Shown here in pieces: positions 8,591 through 16,865 of a stretch of 64,000 nucleotides of DNA. This DNA is from Bacillota bacterium. Its GTDB lineage: Bacteria; Bacillota; Clostridia; Oscillospirales; Oscillospiraceae. Both the position numbers and the translations under genes were made by a program. How positions within the stretch are numbered: the first letter of the stretch is position 1; every line of letters starts with the position of its first letter. The notes beneath the pieces were generated by a model. That model did not search any database and was not told the DNA's origin. It was given only the letters and a program-made list of their open reading frames with translations. The stretch lies in NCBI GenBank assembly GCA_028719885.1, contig JAQYLT010000065.1, positions 1 through 64,000 on the forward strand. The letters are read 5' to 3'.

Positions 8591-8854
8591 TCAGGCCAGC
8601 TTGTTCAGCTTCAGGGTCATGCTGCTCTTCTTCCGGGCAGCGTTGTTCTTGTGCAGGAGACCCTTGTTGACAGCCTGATCCACTGCCTTGACAGCGACCT
8701 TGTAGGCAGCCTCGGCCACGGTCTTGTCACCAGCGACCAGAGCGGCGTCAAACTTCTTCAGGGAGGTCTTCAGCTCAGACTTATTGGCCTTGTTGTTCTC
8801 GTAAGCAATCTTAGAAGAAAGGACATCCTTCTTAGAGGACTTGATGTTGGGCAT
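8591..8854 (-). CDS. rpsT: 30S ribosomal protein S20
   Basis: An 87-residue, Lys/Ala-rich helical protein typical of S20, which binds 16S rRNA early in small-subunit assembly. The family features are visible: IKSSKKDV at the N-terminus and a basic C-terminal half (KGLLHKNNAARKKS). GGAGGTGG is placed well for the ATG. It has its own consensus promoter and a downstream terminator, with recG beyond. Confidence 0.97.
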   Translation of the reverse strand: MPNIKSSKKDVLSSKIAYENNKANKSELKTSLKKFDAALVAGDKTVAEAAYKVAVKAVDQAVNKGLLHKNNAARKKSSMTLKLNKLA

Positions 8855-8895
8855 TCATTTCCACCTCCTATCGCTATAACTTCATACGCCTGCCT

Positions 8896-8924
8896 ATTAT
8901 AACGTCTTTGCAAGTTAAAATCAA
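8896..8924 (-). promoter_or_regulatory. Sigma-A promoter of rpsT
   Basis: On the minus strand, TTGATT (8919-8924) and TATAAT (8896-8901) are separated by 17 bp, about 40 bases before the rpsT start. Confidence 0.8.
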
Positions 8925-9057
8925 CCCCTTTTTACAAAAAAAGTTTCCGGGGGTGATTTTTTCTTTTGTGCCTATCGGCTTAATGCAGCATAAGAAGGCG
9001 TTTACCGAATTAACAACGCCCCCCTTGCCCGCCCCATTGGGATGATGTCATTGATTT

Positions 9058-9405
9058 AACGTTTTATTATATCGTAGGGCGGGTGGCTTGCCCCCGCCGC
9101 AAGGGCCCGTCAATTTCTGCAAGGCGTTGAATGGTACAATGTCGCGCACTGCCCGTAGGGAATGGGCTTGCTCATTCCGACTGCGGCAGCAGCTTTTTCT
9201 GCACAAACTGTCTCAATATGGTCTGATTTTTATGAATATTCTACCAGATTTAAAAATAAAAGCGGTTTCCCAGGGCGGCTTCGCCGACGGAATGAGCAAG
9301 CCCATTCCCTACAGTTTCGTCCAACCTGATACCATTCAAGGGAGAAACCTTGGAATCTTTACGTTTTGGCGGGGGCAAGCCACCCGCCTGGAACGTTACT
9401 TAACA
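9058..9405. repeat. Palindromic intergenic repeat, copy B (nested perfect inverted repeats)
   Basis: Two nested perfect inverted repeats: an outer 21-bp pair starting GGCGGGTGGCTTGCCCC (9078-9098 with 9368-9388) and an inner 25-bp pair containing GGAATGGGCTTGCTCATTCC (9159-9178 with 9289-9308). AACGTT-like ends flank the outer pair. It lacks the AAATTGGAATTTG ends of the other copies and belongs to a variant shared in part with copy C. No protein-coding signal was found. Confidence 0.8.
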
Positions 9406-9985
9406 AAAGAATAATATTGCTGACGAATGCCGAAAAGCAAATCTTCTTATCTGCCCCCCGGTGACTGGGGTGGGAGTCTCTTTCTGTTGGAAGGCCGGGA
9501 CTGTCAAGAGGGGAATTTTTGCACAAAGAAAAGGAAGTGGTCAAAAAATACAAAGGGTAAAAAGTTATCACAAAGATGAAGAAACGGTAACGATTTTATG
9601 TCAATTTCATCCTTAGAAAAAGTTGGAATTCCCCTGTGGAGAAAGGCTGTGGAAAAGTCTGTGGAAAATGTGGAAAACTCTTAGTTATCAACAGGTATTC
9701 CGGCCCTTTGCACTGCCGGTCCCGGGAATCGGAAAATGAATCTTTGCCCCGGCTTTTCCTGCCGAAAGGGTTCGGCATAAAAAGACCCGGTATGGAGCTT
9801 TCCCGTCCTTTTTCGGTTAAAAAGTTGGTTTTCTGTTGTAAATCCATGACAAACATCCGGTCACCCCAAAATCCGCCGCTGAAAATTTGTGGATTATACA
9901 CAAGCTGTGTCCCTCCGGTGAAATGGGTATGTTTGCGGCTGCTTTGGAAATACTTTTCCTGTGAAAAAACATCAGGAGGAACACC
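9406..9985. other. Gene-free stretch with a cluster of DnaA-box-like 9-mers
   Basis: No supported gene lies here. TGTGGAGAA (9635), TGTGGAAAA (9648, 9660, 9669) and TTATCAACA (9685) fall within 60 bp. Overlapping inverted boxes TGTGGATTA and TTATACACA lie at 9888-9902. Each resembles the DnaA box TTATCCACA or its complement TGTGGATAA with one or two changes. An A/T-rich stretch (about 9530-9610) precedes them. Flanking ribosomal genes diverge from this point. The function (DnaA binding, origin-like or titration site) is inferred. Confidence 0.45.
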
Positions 9986-10759
9986 ATGCAGGGAAAAGTA
10001 GATATCTGCGGCGTAAACACATCCCGATTGACGGTTTTATCCCAAGCAGAGACGGACATGCTTCTCCGGCGGGCCAGGGAGGGGGACGAGGCAGCCCGGC
10101 AAAAGCTGATTGAGGGGAATCTGAGGCTGGTGCTGGCGGTGATCCAGCGCTTTGACAAGCGGGGCGAATGCCCGGACGATTTGTTCCAGGTGGGCTGCAT
10201 CGGACTGATGAAGGCCATTTCCAATTTCGATCCCACCAAAAACGTGCGGTTTTCCACCTATGGCGTGCCCATGATTGCGGGAGAGGTCCGCCGGTATCTG
10301 CGGGATAATTCGGCCATCCGGGTTTCCCGCTCCATCCGGGATGTGGCCTACCGGGTTTTGCAGTGCAAGGAGGCCATGACGGCGGAGCTGGGCCGGGAGC
10401 CTTCACTGGAGGAAATCGCCGGGAAGCTGTCGCTGCCGGTGGAGGAGGTGAGTCAGGCCCTGGACGCGGTGAGCGCGCCTGTGAGCCTGTACGACCCGGT
10501 CTATTCCGATGGGGGCGACCCGCTGACGGTGATGGATCAGGTGATGGACAACCGGAACACGGAGCTGAACTGGATGGAGCACATTTCCCTCCGCAGTGCC
10601 TTCCGGACCCTGAACGACCGGGAGAAGCAGATTCTCTCTCTCCGGTTCTACGACGGAAAAACCCAGATTGAGGTGGCCAATGTTCTGGGGATTTCCCAGG
10701 CCCAGGTGTCCCGGCTGGAAAAGGGCGCCATCGGCACCATGCGAAAAAGTGTGATGTAG
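9986..10759 (+). CDS. sigG: Forespore-specific RNA polymerase sigma factor SigG
   Basis: A 257-residue sigma-70 family factor. The N-terminal KVDICGVNTSRLTVL closely matches the start of Bacillus SigG, which distinguishes it from SigF. Region 2 (LRLVLAVIQRF, DDLFQVGCIGLMKAI, FSTYGVPMIAGEVRRYLRD), region 3 and region 4 (LNDREKQILSLRF, GISQAQVSRLEK) are complete. SigG drives late forespore transcription during sporulation. AGGAGGA precedes the ATG. A YlmC/YmxH gene follows 60 bp downstream, a common sporulation-linked pairing. This is the best evidence that the organism makes endospores. Confidence 0.95.
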   Translation: MQGKVDICGVNTSRLTVLSQAETDMLLRRAREGDEAARQKLIEGNLRLVLAVIQRFDKRGECPDDLFQVGCIGLMKAISNFDPTKNVRFSTYGVPMIAGEVRRYLRDNSAIRVSRSIRDVAYRVLQCKEAMTAELGREPSLEEIAGKLSLPVEEVSQALDAVSAPVSLYDPVYSDGGDPLTVMDQVMDNRNTELNWMEHISLRSAFRTLNDREKQILSLRFYDGKTQIEVANVLGISQAQVSRLEKGAIGTMRKSVM

Positions 10760-10819
10760 TGGTTCTGTCTCCGGCTCCCCAGGCATAATCTGGAAGCAAA
10801 CGCCTGGGGAGGTATTGCC

Positions 10820-11101
10820 ATGTCCATGAAGTTTACCCAGCTGCAATGCAAGGAAGTGATCTGCGTCAAGGACGGGCGGCGGCTCGGCTTTGTGGAGGAT
10901 GTGATGGTGGAGGTGCCGGAGGGGAACATCTGCGCCATCGTGGTTCCCGGGCCCTGCCGCTTTCTGGGGGTGGCGGGCCGCAGCGACGACTTTGTGATCC
11001 CCTGGAGCTGCATCTGCCGCATCGGCCCGGACACGGTGCTGGTGGATACCAAGCCGGAGGACTGCCGGGTGCGCCGGGGAAAGCCGGGACTGCGGTTTTA
11101 A
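10820..11101 (+). CDS. YlmC/YmxH family sporulation protein (PRC-barrel)
   Basis: A 93-residue single PRC-barrel domain protein like YlmC/YmxH of spore formers. It is beta-rich, with GRRLGFVEDVMVEVPEG and VIPWSCICRIGPDTVLVD typical of the fold. Molecular function is not established for the family. GGGGAGG lies upstream of the ATG. It follows sigG on the same strand and is closed by a terminator, so the two probably form one unit. Confidence 0.8.
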   Translation: MSMKFTQLQCKEVICVKDGRRLGFVEDVMVEVPEGNICAIVVPGPCRFLGVAGRSDDFVIPWSCICRIGPDTVLVDTKPEDCRVRRGKPGLRF

Positions 11102-11123
11102 AAGGATGATTGTGAAAAACATC

Positions 11124-11157
11124 AAAAAAGCCCATCCCCGGCATCCCGGCTTTTTAC
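11124..11157 (+). terminator. Terminator after ylmC
   Basis: AAAAAGCC and GGCTTTTT form a stem around CCGG-containing sequence, ending in a T-tract. It separates the sigG-ylmC unit from the rpsB promoter. Confidence 0.75.
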
Positions 11158-11189
11158 AGAAACAAAGGGGAAAAATTTTCAATTTCCTG

Positions 11190-11218
11190 TTGCATTTCAT
11201 GAAAAAATCGGGTATAAT
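11190..11218 (+). promoter_or_regulatory. Sigma-A promoter of rpsB-tsf
   Basis: TTGCAT (11190-11195) and TATAAT (11213-11218) with a 17-bp spacer. It drives the rpsB-tsf operon after a leader of about 120 bases. Confidence 0.88.
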
Positions 11219-11345
11219 ACTTCGGCGTGGGTTTGCGCCCGCGACATTCAAAACCACACACCCGGGGATCGCGTTCCCAAGTGCTCTTCTGAGCGGGCAG
11301 CGCGGGATGATCGGGGTGGAGGAAAAACAAAAGGAGAAATGAAAA
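11219..11345 (+). promoter_or_regulatory. Long, GC-rich rpsB leader
   Basis: About 120 bases of untranslated leader with several complementary GC segments (for example GCGTGGGTTTGCGCCCGCG and AGCGGGCAGCGCGGG) precede AAGGAG and the rpsB start. Ribosomal operons often carry autogenous leader structures. I cannot match this one to a named family. Confidence 0.35.
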
Positions 11346-12080
11346 ATGGCTGTCGTATCTATGAAGCAACTGCTGGAGGCCGGTGTTCACTTCGGTCACC
11401 AGACCCGCCGCTGGAACCCCAAAATGGCTCCCTACATCTACACCGAGCGCAACGGTATCTACATCATCGACCTGCAGAAGACCGTGAAGAAGCTGGAGGA
11501 GGCCTACAATTTCGTCCGTGACTGCTCCGCCAATGGCGGCTACGTGCTGTTCGTGGGCACCAAGAAGCAGGCCCAGGATGCCATCAAGGAAGAGGCAACC
11601 CGCTGCGGCGGTTACTATGTCAATGCCCGCTGGCTGGGCGGCATGCTCACCAACTTCCGCACCATGCGTACCCGGATCGACCGTCTGGCTCAGCTGAGAA
11701 AGATGGAAGAGGACGGCACCTTCGCCATGCTGCCCAAGAAGGAAGTCATCAAGCACCAGGGCGAGATCGAGAAGCTGGAGAAGTACCTGGGCGGCGTGAA
11801 GGAAATGAAGAAGCTGCCTGCCGCTCTGTTCATTGTTGACCCCCGCAAGGAGCGCAACGCCATTGCCGAGGCCCGCAAGCTGAACATCCCCATCGTGGCC
11901 ATCGTGGATACCAACTGCGACCCCGATGAGATCGACTACGTGATTCCCGGCAACGATGACGCCATCCGCGCCATCCGCCTGATTGCCTCCGCCATGGCCA
12001 ACGCCGCCATCGAGGGCCGCCAGGGTGAGGACGTTGCCCCCGAGGAAGCTCCCGCTGCCGAAGCTCCCGCCGCTGAATAA
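11346..12080 (+). CDS. rpsB: 30S ribosomal protein S2
   Basis: A 244-residue S2 protein with the conserved N-terminus ([20 protein letters not shown]), [10 protein letters not shown], and the [13 protein letters not shown] segment. The C-terminus is an Ala/Glu/Pro-rich tail. S2 assembles late on the small subunit and is needed for S1 or mRNA docking. AAGGAG precedes the start. tsf follows 26 bp later behind its own strong ribosome-binding site, the standard rpsB-tsf order. The strongly C-ending codon choice fits high expression. Confidence 0.98.
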   Translation: MAVVSMKQLLEAGVHFGHQTRRWNPKMAPYIYTERNGIYIIDLQKTVKKLEEAYNFVRDCSANGGYVLFVGTKKQAQDAIKEEATRCGGYYVNARWLGGMLTNFRTMRTRIDRLAQLRKMEEDGTFAMLPKKEVIKHQGEIEKLEKYLGGVKEMKKLPAALFIVDPRKERNAIAEARKLNIPIVAIVDTNCDPDEIDYVIPGNDDAIRAIRLIASAMANAAIEGRQGEDVAPEEAPAAEAPAAE

Positions 12081-12106
12081 TAGAGATTTTCGAGGAGGAT
12101 ACCCAA

Positions 12107-13042
12107 ATGGCTTTTACTGCTCAGGATGTTAAGAAGCTCCGTGAAATGACCAACGTCGGCATGATGGACTGCAAGAAGGCGCTCCAGGCTACCGACGGCG
12201 ATATGGACAAGGCTGTTGACTGGCTCCGGGAAAAGGGCCTGGCCAAGGCTGCCAAGAAAGCTGGCCGGATTGCTGCCGAGGGCATGGCTTACGCCACCGT
12301 CTGCCCCGAGTGCGGCGTGGCTGCCGTTGTGGAAGTCAACTGCGAGACCGACTTCTGCGCCAACTCCGCTCCTTTCCAGGCTTTCGTAAAGGACCTGGCC
12401 ACCGTTGTGATGAAGCAGAACCCCGCCGATGTGGACGCTCTGATGAACTGCACCTACCCCAATTCCAACCTGACCGTGGCTGGCATCCTGCCCGAGAAGG
12501 TCATGGCCATCGGTGAGAACCTGCAGATTCGCCGCTTCGCCCGCTTCGACGCCAACACCAGCGTTGCCTATGTTCACGCCGGTGGCTCCCACGGTGTTCT
12601 GGTGAACCTGGCTGTGGAGGGTGATGCTGACGTCACCGAGATCGGCAAGAACGTGGCCATGCAGATTGCTGCCATGAACCCCAAGTACTGGGACAAGGCC
12701 AATGTGCCCCAGGCTGATGTGGATCATGAGATGGAAGTGCAGCTGGCTCTGATGGAGAATGATCCCAAGATGGCCAGCAAGCCCGCTCAGGTTAAGGAGA
12801 AGATTGCCGCCGGTAAGCTGGCCAACTTCTACAAGGAGAACTGCCTGCTGCAGATGGACTTCGTCCGTGGCGACCTGTTCACCGGCTCCGTGGAAGGCTA
12901 CATCGCCGATGCCGCCAAGAAGCTCGGCGTCAAGGTCAAGTTTGTTGACGCTGTCCACTTCATCAAGGGCGAGGGCATCGAGAAGAAGGTGGACGACTTC
13001 GCTGCTGAGGTCGCTGCCCAGATTGCCAACGCCGGCAAGTAA
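12107..13042 (+). CDS. tsf: Translation elongation factor Ts
   Basis: A 311-residue nucleotide-exchange factor for EF-Tu. It has the UBA-like N-terminal domain (VKKLREMTNVGMMDCKKAL), the second signature VEVNCETDFCANS and the C-terminal QMDFVRG region. An unusual CPECG motif lies about residue 66 and several extra cysteines sit close to the TDF motif, where most EF-Ts proteins have none. The second gene of the rpsB operon, closed by a strong terminator. Confidence 0.97.
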   Translation: MAFTAQDVKKLREMTNVGMMDCKKALQATDGDMDKAVDWLREKGLAKAAKKAGRIAAEGMAYATVCPECGVAAVVEVNCETDFCANSAPFQAFVKDLATVVMKQNPADVDALMNCTYPNSNLTVAGILPEKVMAIGENLQIRRFARFDANTSVAYVHAGGSHGVLVNLAVEGDADVTEIGKNVAMQIAAMNPKYWDKANVPQADVDHEMEVQLALMENDPKMASKPAQVKEKIAAGKLANFYKENCLLQMDFVRGDLFTGSVEGYIADAAKKLGVKVKFVDAVHFIKGEGIEKKVDDFAAEVAAQIANAGK

Positions 13043-13053
13043 TTCACTTTCTC

Positions 13054-13091
13054 AGAACGGAGACACTTTCGGGTGCCTCCGTTCTTTTTTT
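13054..13091 (+). terminator. Terminator after tsf
   Basis: AGAACGGAG and CTCCGTTCT form a long stem followed by TTTTTTT, 12 bases after the tsf stop. Confidence 0.9.
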
Positions 13092-13095
13092 GGAA

Positions 13096-13124
13096 TTGAC
13101 AATTATTCCATTGTGAAGTAAACT
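13096..13124 (+). promoter_or_regulatory. Promoter of the DUF362 gene
   Basis: Consensus TTGACA (13096-13101), a 17-bp spacer and TAAACT (13119-13124), directly after the tsf terminator. Confidence 0.8.
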
Positions 13125-13158
13125 GATGATATCACTACATATATAGGAGGCACTCCCT

Positions 13159-14268
13159 ATGACACCCAAGGTTTATTTTACCAACTTCTGTACGGCGAAC
13201 GGCGAGACCCTGCCCCAGAAGCTGGCCCGGCTGATCATGACCGCCGGAATGGACCAGATCAATTTCAAGGATAAGTACGTCGCCATCAAGATTCACTTTG
13301 GCGAGTTGGGCAACATGGCCCACCTGCGGCCCGGCTACGCCCGGGTGGTGGTGGACCTGGTGAAGCAGCTGGGCGGCAAGCCGTTCCTGACGGATGCAAA
13401 CACCATGTATGTGGGCTCCCGGAAAAATGCCCTGGACCATCTGGAAACTGCTTACTTAAACGGCTTCACTCCCTATACCACCGGCTGCCATGTCATCATT
13501 GCCGACGGTTTGAAAGGCACCGACGAGGTGGCCGTGCCCGTCCGGGGCGGCGAGTATGTGGAGAAGGCCATGATCGGCCGGGCAGTGATGGATGCGGATA
13601 TCGTCATCTCCCTGAACCATTTCAAGGGCCATGAGGAAGCGGGCTTCGGCGGCGCACTGAAGAATTTGGGCATGGGCTGCGGCTCCAACCAGGGCAAGCG
13701 TGATATGCACAGTGCTGGCCGCCCCTGCGTGGATCCGGAGAAATGCGTGGCCTGCGGCGCCTGCGCCCAAAATTGCGCCCACGACGGCCCCCAGATCGAC
13801 CCGGAGACCGGCAAGATGAAAATCAACTGGGTCAACTGCATGGGCTGCGGCCGCTGCGTGGATGTGTGCCCCATGGAGGCCATTTACCACAGCAACGAAA
13901 AGGCGGTGCAGATGCTCAACTACAAGATCGCCGAGTATGCCAAGGCGGTGGTGGACGGCCGGCCCCATTTCCATATCACGCTGGTGCGGGATGTGAGCCC
14001 CTACTGCGACTGTCACGCGGAGAACGATGTGCCCATCGTGCCGGATGTGGGTATGTTCGCCTCCTTTGACCCGGTGGCTCTGGACCTGGCCTGCGCCGAG
14101 GCGGTGCTGAAGCAGCCGGTGAACCCCGGCAGCCGGCTGGAAAAGATGACAAAACCCGGGGTGGACCACTTTACCGCCGATTTCCCCATCTCCGATTGGA
14201 GAGCCCAGATCAGCCACGGCAAGAAGATCGGCCTGGGCGAAGACAGCTACGAGCTGATTACCATCTAA
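13159..14268 (+). CDS. DUF362 protein with two 4Fe-4S clusters
   Basis: A 369-residue cytoplasmic protein. The DUF362 region (about 1-185 and 250-369) surrounds a bacterial ferredoxin-type insert with two cysteine motifs, CVACGACAQNC and CMGCGRCVDVCP (about residues 196-240), enough for two [4Fe-4S] clusters. DUF362 proteins are common in anaerobes and presumed to be electron carriers or redox enzymes, but the reaction is unknown. It has its own promoter and a GGAGG site, and ends at a GC-rich hairpin, so it is probably monocistronic. Confidence 0.88.
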   Translation: MTPKVYFTNFCTANGETLPQKLARLIMTAGMDQINFKDKYVAIKIHFGELGNMAHLRPGYARVVVDLVKQLGGKPFLTDANTMYVGSRKNALDHLETAYLNGFTPYTTGCHVIIADGLKGTDEVAVPVRGGEYVEKAMIGRAVMDADIVISLNHFKGHEEAGFGGALKNLGMGCGSNQGKRDMHSAGRPCVDPEKCVACGACAQNCAHDGPQIDPETGKMKINWVNCMGCGRCVDVCPMEAIYHSNEKAVQMLNYKIAEYAKAVVDGRPHFHITLVRDVSPYCDCHAENDVPIVPDVGMFASFDPVALDLACAEAVLKQPVNPGSRLEKMTKPGVDHFTADFPISDWRAQISHGKKIGLGEDSYELITI

Positions 14269-14282
14269 TTCCTTTTTAATTC

Positions 14283-14315
14283 CATCCCCACCGGGGTTCC
14301 GGTGGGGATGATTTG
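14283..14315 (+). terminator. Hairpin after the DUF362 gene
   Basis: A perfect 12-bp stem (CATCCCCACCGG / CCGGTGGGGATG) is followed by ATTTGG. The T-run is weak, so some read-through into the next gene is likely. Confidence 0.55.
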
Positions 14316-14333
14316 GAGAAAGCAGGTTGCAGG

Positions 14334-14786
14334 ATGAATCACAGCGAATTGGCGGTGGAAAATTTTAAAAGGGGCTATAACTGCTCTCAGTCGGTGGTGG
14401 TGGCCTTTTGCGATGTGACGGGGATGAAGCCCCAGTATGCCGCCCGGCTTTCCAGCTCCTTTGGCGGCGGGATGGGCCGGATGCGGGAGGTATGCGGCGC
14501 GGTGAGCGGGATGCTTCTGGTTGCCGGGCTGCTCTATGGCTACGGCACCCCAGGGGATGACGAGAGCAAGCGGGCTCATTACAAATTGGTGCAGGAGTTG
14601 GCCGGGAAATTCCGGGAGCGGGAGCACAGCATTGTCTGCCGGGATATTTTGAAAAATCCTCCCTCCGACCCCAACCCCACGCCCCGGGACGCGGAATTCT
14701 ATCAAAAGCGTCCCTGTGCCCGGTTGGTTGCCCTGGCGGCGCAGATTTTGGACGATTATATCCGGGAGCATCCCATTCCTGACTGA
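14334..14786 (+). CDS. C_GCAxxG_C_C family protein
   Basis: A 150-residue protein of the small cysteine-motif family often annotated C_GCAxxG_C_C. It shows YNCSQSV near the N-terminus, FGGGMGRMREVCGAVSG in the middle, and single Cys residues further on (CRDIL, CARLV). The conserved cysteines suggest redox or metal binding; no activity is established. The ATG at 14334 is preferred over a TTG seven codons upstream, although the ribosome-binding site is not ideal for either. It may be co-transcribed with the DUF362 gene. Confidence 0.8.
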   Translation: MNHSELAVENFKRGYNCSQSVVVAFCDVTGMKPQYAARLSSSFGGGMGRMREVCGAVSGMLLVAGLLYGYGTPGDDESKRAHYKLVQELAGKFREREHSIVCRDILKNPPSDPNPTPRDAEFYQKRPCARLVALAAQILDDYIREHPIPD

Positions 14787-14826
14787 TTGGATGTGTTTTG
14801 TTTTTTCCCTTGATGCAGTATAGCAG

Positions 14827-15058
14827 AAATTGGAATTTGTTGGTGCATAATCGTAGGGAACTTATCTTGCTCGTTCCGACCGCGAAGCGGAATTACCGCA
14901 CCCAATTATTTGACAAAGGGTCAAGTTGTCCGAATATCCAGCCGAATTCATGATAAATACATCCGCAAATGCGGCTTCGCCGACGGAATGAGCAAGCCCA
15001 TTCCCTACGATGTTGTCCAACATTGTACCATTTAATGAACCCGCCAAATTCCAATTTG
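14827..15058. repeat. Palindromic intergenic repeat, copy C
   Basis: Ends AAATTGGAATTTG (14827) and CAAATTCCAATTTG (15045-15058) are inverted. The inner arms carry GGAACTTATCTTGCTCGTTCC (14857-14877) and GGAATGAGCAAGCCCATTCC (14985-15004). The right arm matches copy B, so this copy joins the two variants. Confidence 0.85.
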
Positions 15059-15087
15059 TCTGTTTGCCGAAAGAACCGATAAAACGA

Positions 15088-15116
15088 CCCGAGCCCCAAA
15101 AGGAGGCTCGGGTTTT
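15088..15116 (+). terminator. Terminator-like hairpin downstream of repeat C
   Basis: CCCGAGCC / GGCTCGGG stem followed by TTTTC. It would close plus-strand transcripts from the C_GCAxxG_C_C gene that cross the repeat. Confidence 0.65.
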
Positions 15117-15149
15117 CTAATGGCGTTTTTCTGTGGGACCGGATTGAAT

Positions 15150-15196
15150 CACCGGCGGCTTGGGGTCCACAACCTCCCAGCCGGTGGGCTTTTTTT
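15150..15196 (+). terminator. Second terminator-like hairpin
   Basis: CACCGGC / GCCGGTG with further pairing inside, followed by GGCTTTTTTT. It stands 34 bp after the previous terminator with no gene between, so it is either a back-up terminator or the 3' end of an unrecognised short RNA. Confidence 0.55.
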
Positions 15197-15256
15197 CGTC
15201 CTCTTTCAATTCTCTCACCTCGCCAACAGTATATCCGAAGCGGGGGAGATTATTCC

Positions 15257-16861
15257 TCAGGCGGCGGAGAGAGCAGAGCGGAAAAATTCCGTCACTTCCT
15301 CCAGCCGTCCCGGCGCAAAGGGACTTTCCAGTCCGGCTTCCTCCAGGAAGGCAAGGAAATAGGACTGCTGGGTGTCCAGGCTCCGCTGGTACAGGCGAAG
15401 ACCCCGGCCCGGCTGTTCCAGCTCTAACTGGTAGAGCTGGAGGGCTGCGTCGTTGGAGATGATGTAGCTGGATACATACATGGGATTGGTGTAAAGATGG
15501 GGAATAGTCACAAAATCCCAGGGGGAGAAGTATTCATCATTCATGCCATATTCACTGGCTGTGAACTTGTATAGGTCACACAGCTTCTCTGCCGTGGGCT
15601 GCTCCAGCCGGTACATCTCCTGCTCAAACCGGGCGTAGGCAGCCTGCTCCACATAGGTGTTCAGGGAATCCACAATTTTGAATTGAATCAGGTCCTGGGC
15701 TTCCGGATGATAGCACAGGGACAGATATTCAAAGCCCTGAGAGAATATTTCGCTCACATCTACACCCACACCGGAGCCGTAGCTGGCATAGTCGTTGCAG
15801 AAGTGGCCGAACTCGTGGGCCAGGGCCAGACTGTCATAATCCATCCCGTCGGGATTCAGGAAGAGGAAAGGCTCCTGATAGCTGGGAAGATAGAGTTCAA
15901 AGGAGGAAGCGTATTTGTTTTTTCCCGGTTCAATGTGGTACAGCCCCGCCTCCTCCATCAGCTGAAAGGCTTTTTTTGCCTTACCGCCCATAGCCTGAGC
16001 GGCAGTGCGGACATAGTCCAGCGCCTGGCTGATCGGGGCCTCCTCTGATTCCGGGACGCTTGCCCAGGCATCCAGATAGAGGGGCACAAGATTGTCCCGG
16101 ATGCTGTCCAGATAGGCGGCCATCTCCTCCGGGCTGTAGTCCCGGTAGTAGTAGAAGTCATTGGCGAAGCTTTCGTAGGAGTCGTAGCCTGCGTATTCCG
16201 CGATCTGATTTCGCACCACGATCAGCTCCACCAGGGTCTGAGCCAGGTCATCGGCACGGAAGAACAGCCGACCCAACAGAGAGTTCATCTGGTTATACTG
16301 GTCATAGTATTGGCTGATGAGCAGATTCTCCTGCTCCATCAATTTCACCAGGCCATCGTCCCACAGCTGCTGCTCCCCATAGTTGTCGAAAAAGCCTCGG
16401 CCAAAGAATTCCCGCTCCAGTTTTTCCCGGCAGGGAGAGGCGGCCAGGGCGGTGTTCAGATTGTCCAGCATCTGCTGTACGGTGGGGGCGGCGGAGGCGC
16501 AGAAGATGTTTTCCTCTGCCCAATAGGCATCGGATAAATCGATGCTGTATTGAATGTCCGCCAGGGCGCTGGCGGTGAAGAACCGGTCGTAGCTGTCGTA
16601 GAATTCAAATACACCGTCCAGAATCGAGTCGGTATCCATTCCCTGGGCCCGGAGGCAGACCTCGTCCAGGAGGGTTTGCAGCTGTTCCAAATCCGGCCGG
16701 GTGTATTCCATGTCGGAGTAGGCGATGAAAGCGGGCTGGGACGAGTTGTTTGAAAACAGGTCTTTGACAAGGGAGAACAGGCCCTCCGCTTCCACAGGGG
16801 TGGAGAAAAGCAGACAGAGCACCAGCACCAGAGCCATTGACCGGAAAAATCGTTTTTTCAT
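15257..16861 (-). CDS. Secreted M3-family metallopeptidase (oligoendopeptidase-like)
   Basis: 534 residues. A signal peptide (basic MKKRFFRS, hydrophobic core, then VEAEG) predicts export. The zinc motif HEFGH (ALAHEFGHFCNDY) is followed about 20 residues later by the third ligand region (EIFSQGFEYL), the arrangement of M3 oligopeptidases. A hydrolytic role on oligopeptides outside the membrane is likely; substrates are unknown. The start lies only 4 bp past the MATE stop codon, so the two genes form an operon with the pump first. Confidence 0.85.
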   Translation of the reverse strand: MKKRFFRSMALVLVLCLLFSTPVEAEGLFSLVKDLFSNNSSQPAFIAYSDMEYTRPDLEQLQTLLDEVCLRAQGMDTDSILDGVFEFYDSYDRFFTASALADIQYSIDLSDAYWAEENIFCASAAPTVQQMLDNLNTALAASPCREKLEREFFGRGFFDNYGEQQLWDDGLVKLMEQENLLISQYYDQYNQMNSLLGRLFFRADDLAQTLVELIVVRNQIAEYAGYDSYESFANDFYYYRDYSPEEMAAYLDSIRDNLVPLYLDAWASVPESEEAPISQALDYVRTAAQAMGGKAKKAFQLMEEAGLYHIEPGKNKYASSFELYLPSYQEPFLFLNPDGMDYDSLALAHEFGHFCNDYASYGSGVGVDVSEIFSQGFEYLSLCYHPEAQDLIQFKIVDSLNTYVEQAAYARFEQEMYRLEQPTAEKLCDLYKFTASEYGMNDEYFSPWDFVTIPHLYTNPMYVSSYIISNDAALQLYQLELEQPGRGLRLYQRSLDTQQSYFLAFLEEAGLESPFAPGRLEEVTEFFRSALSAA

Positions 16862-16865
16862 AGGC

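Noticed and set aside
9406..9985. Calling this region the chromosomal replication origin oriC.
   Set aside because: dnaA, dnaN and rpmH are absent and no skew calculation could be made. The box cluster is reported only as a finding.
15117..15196. A small RNA gene between two terminators.
   Set aside because: Only the terminator hairpin is visible. There is no promoter between the two hairpins and no recognised RNA family.
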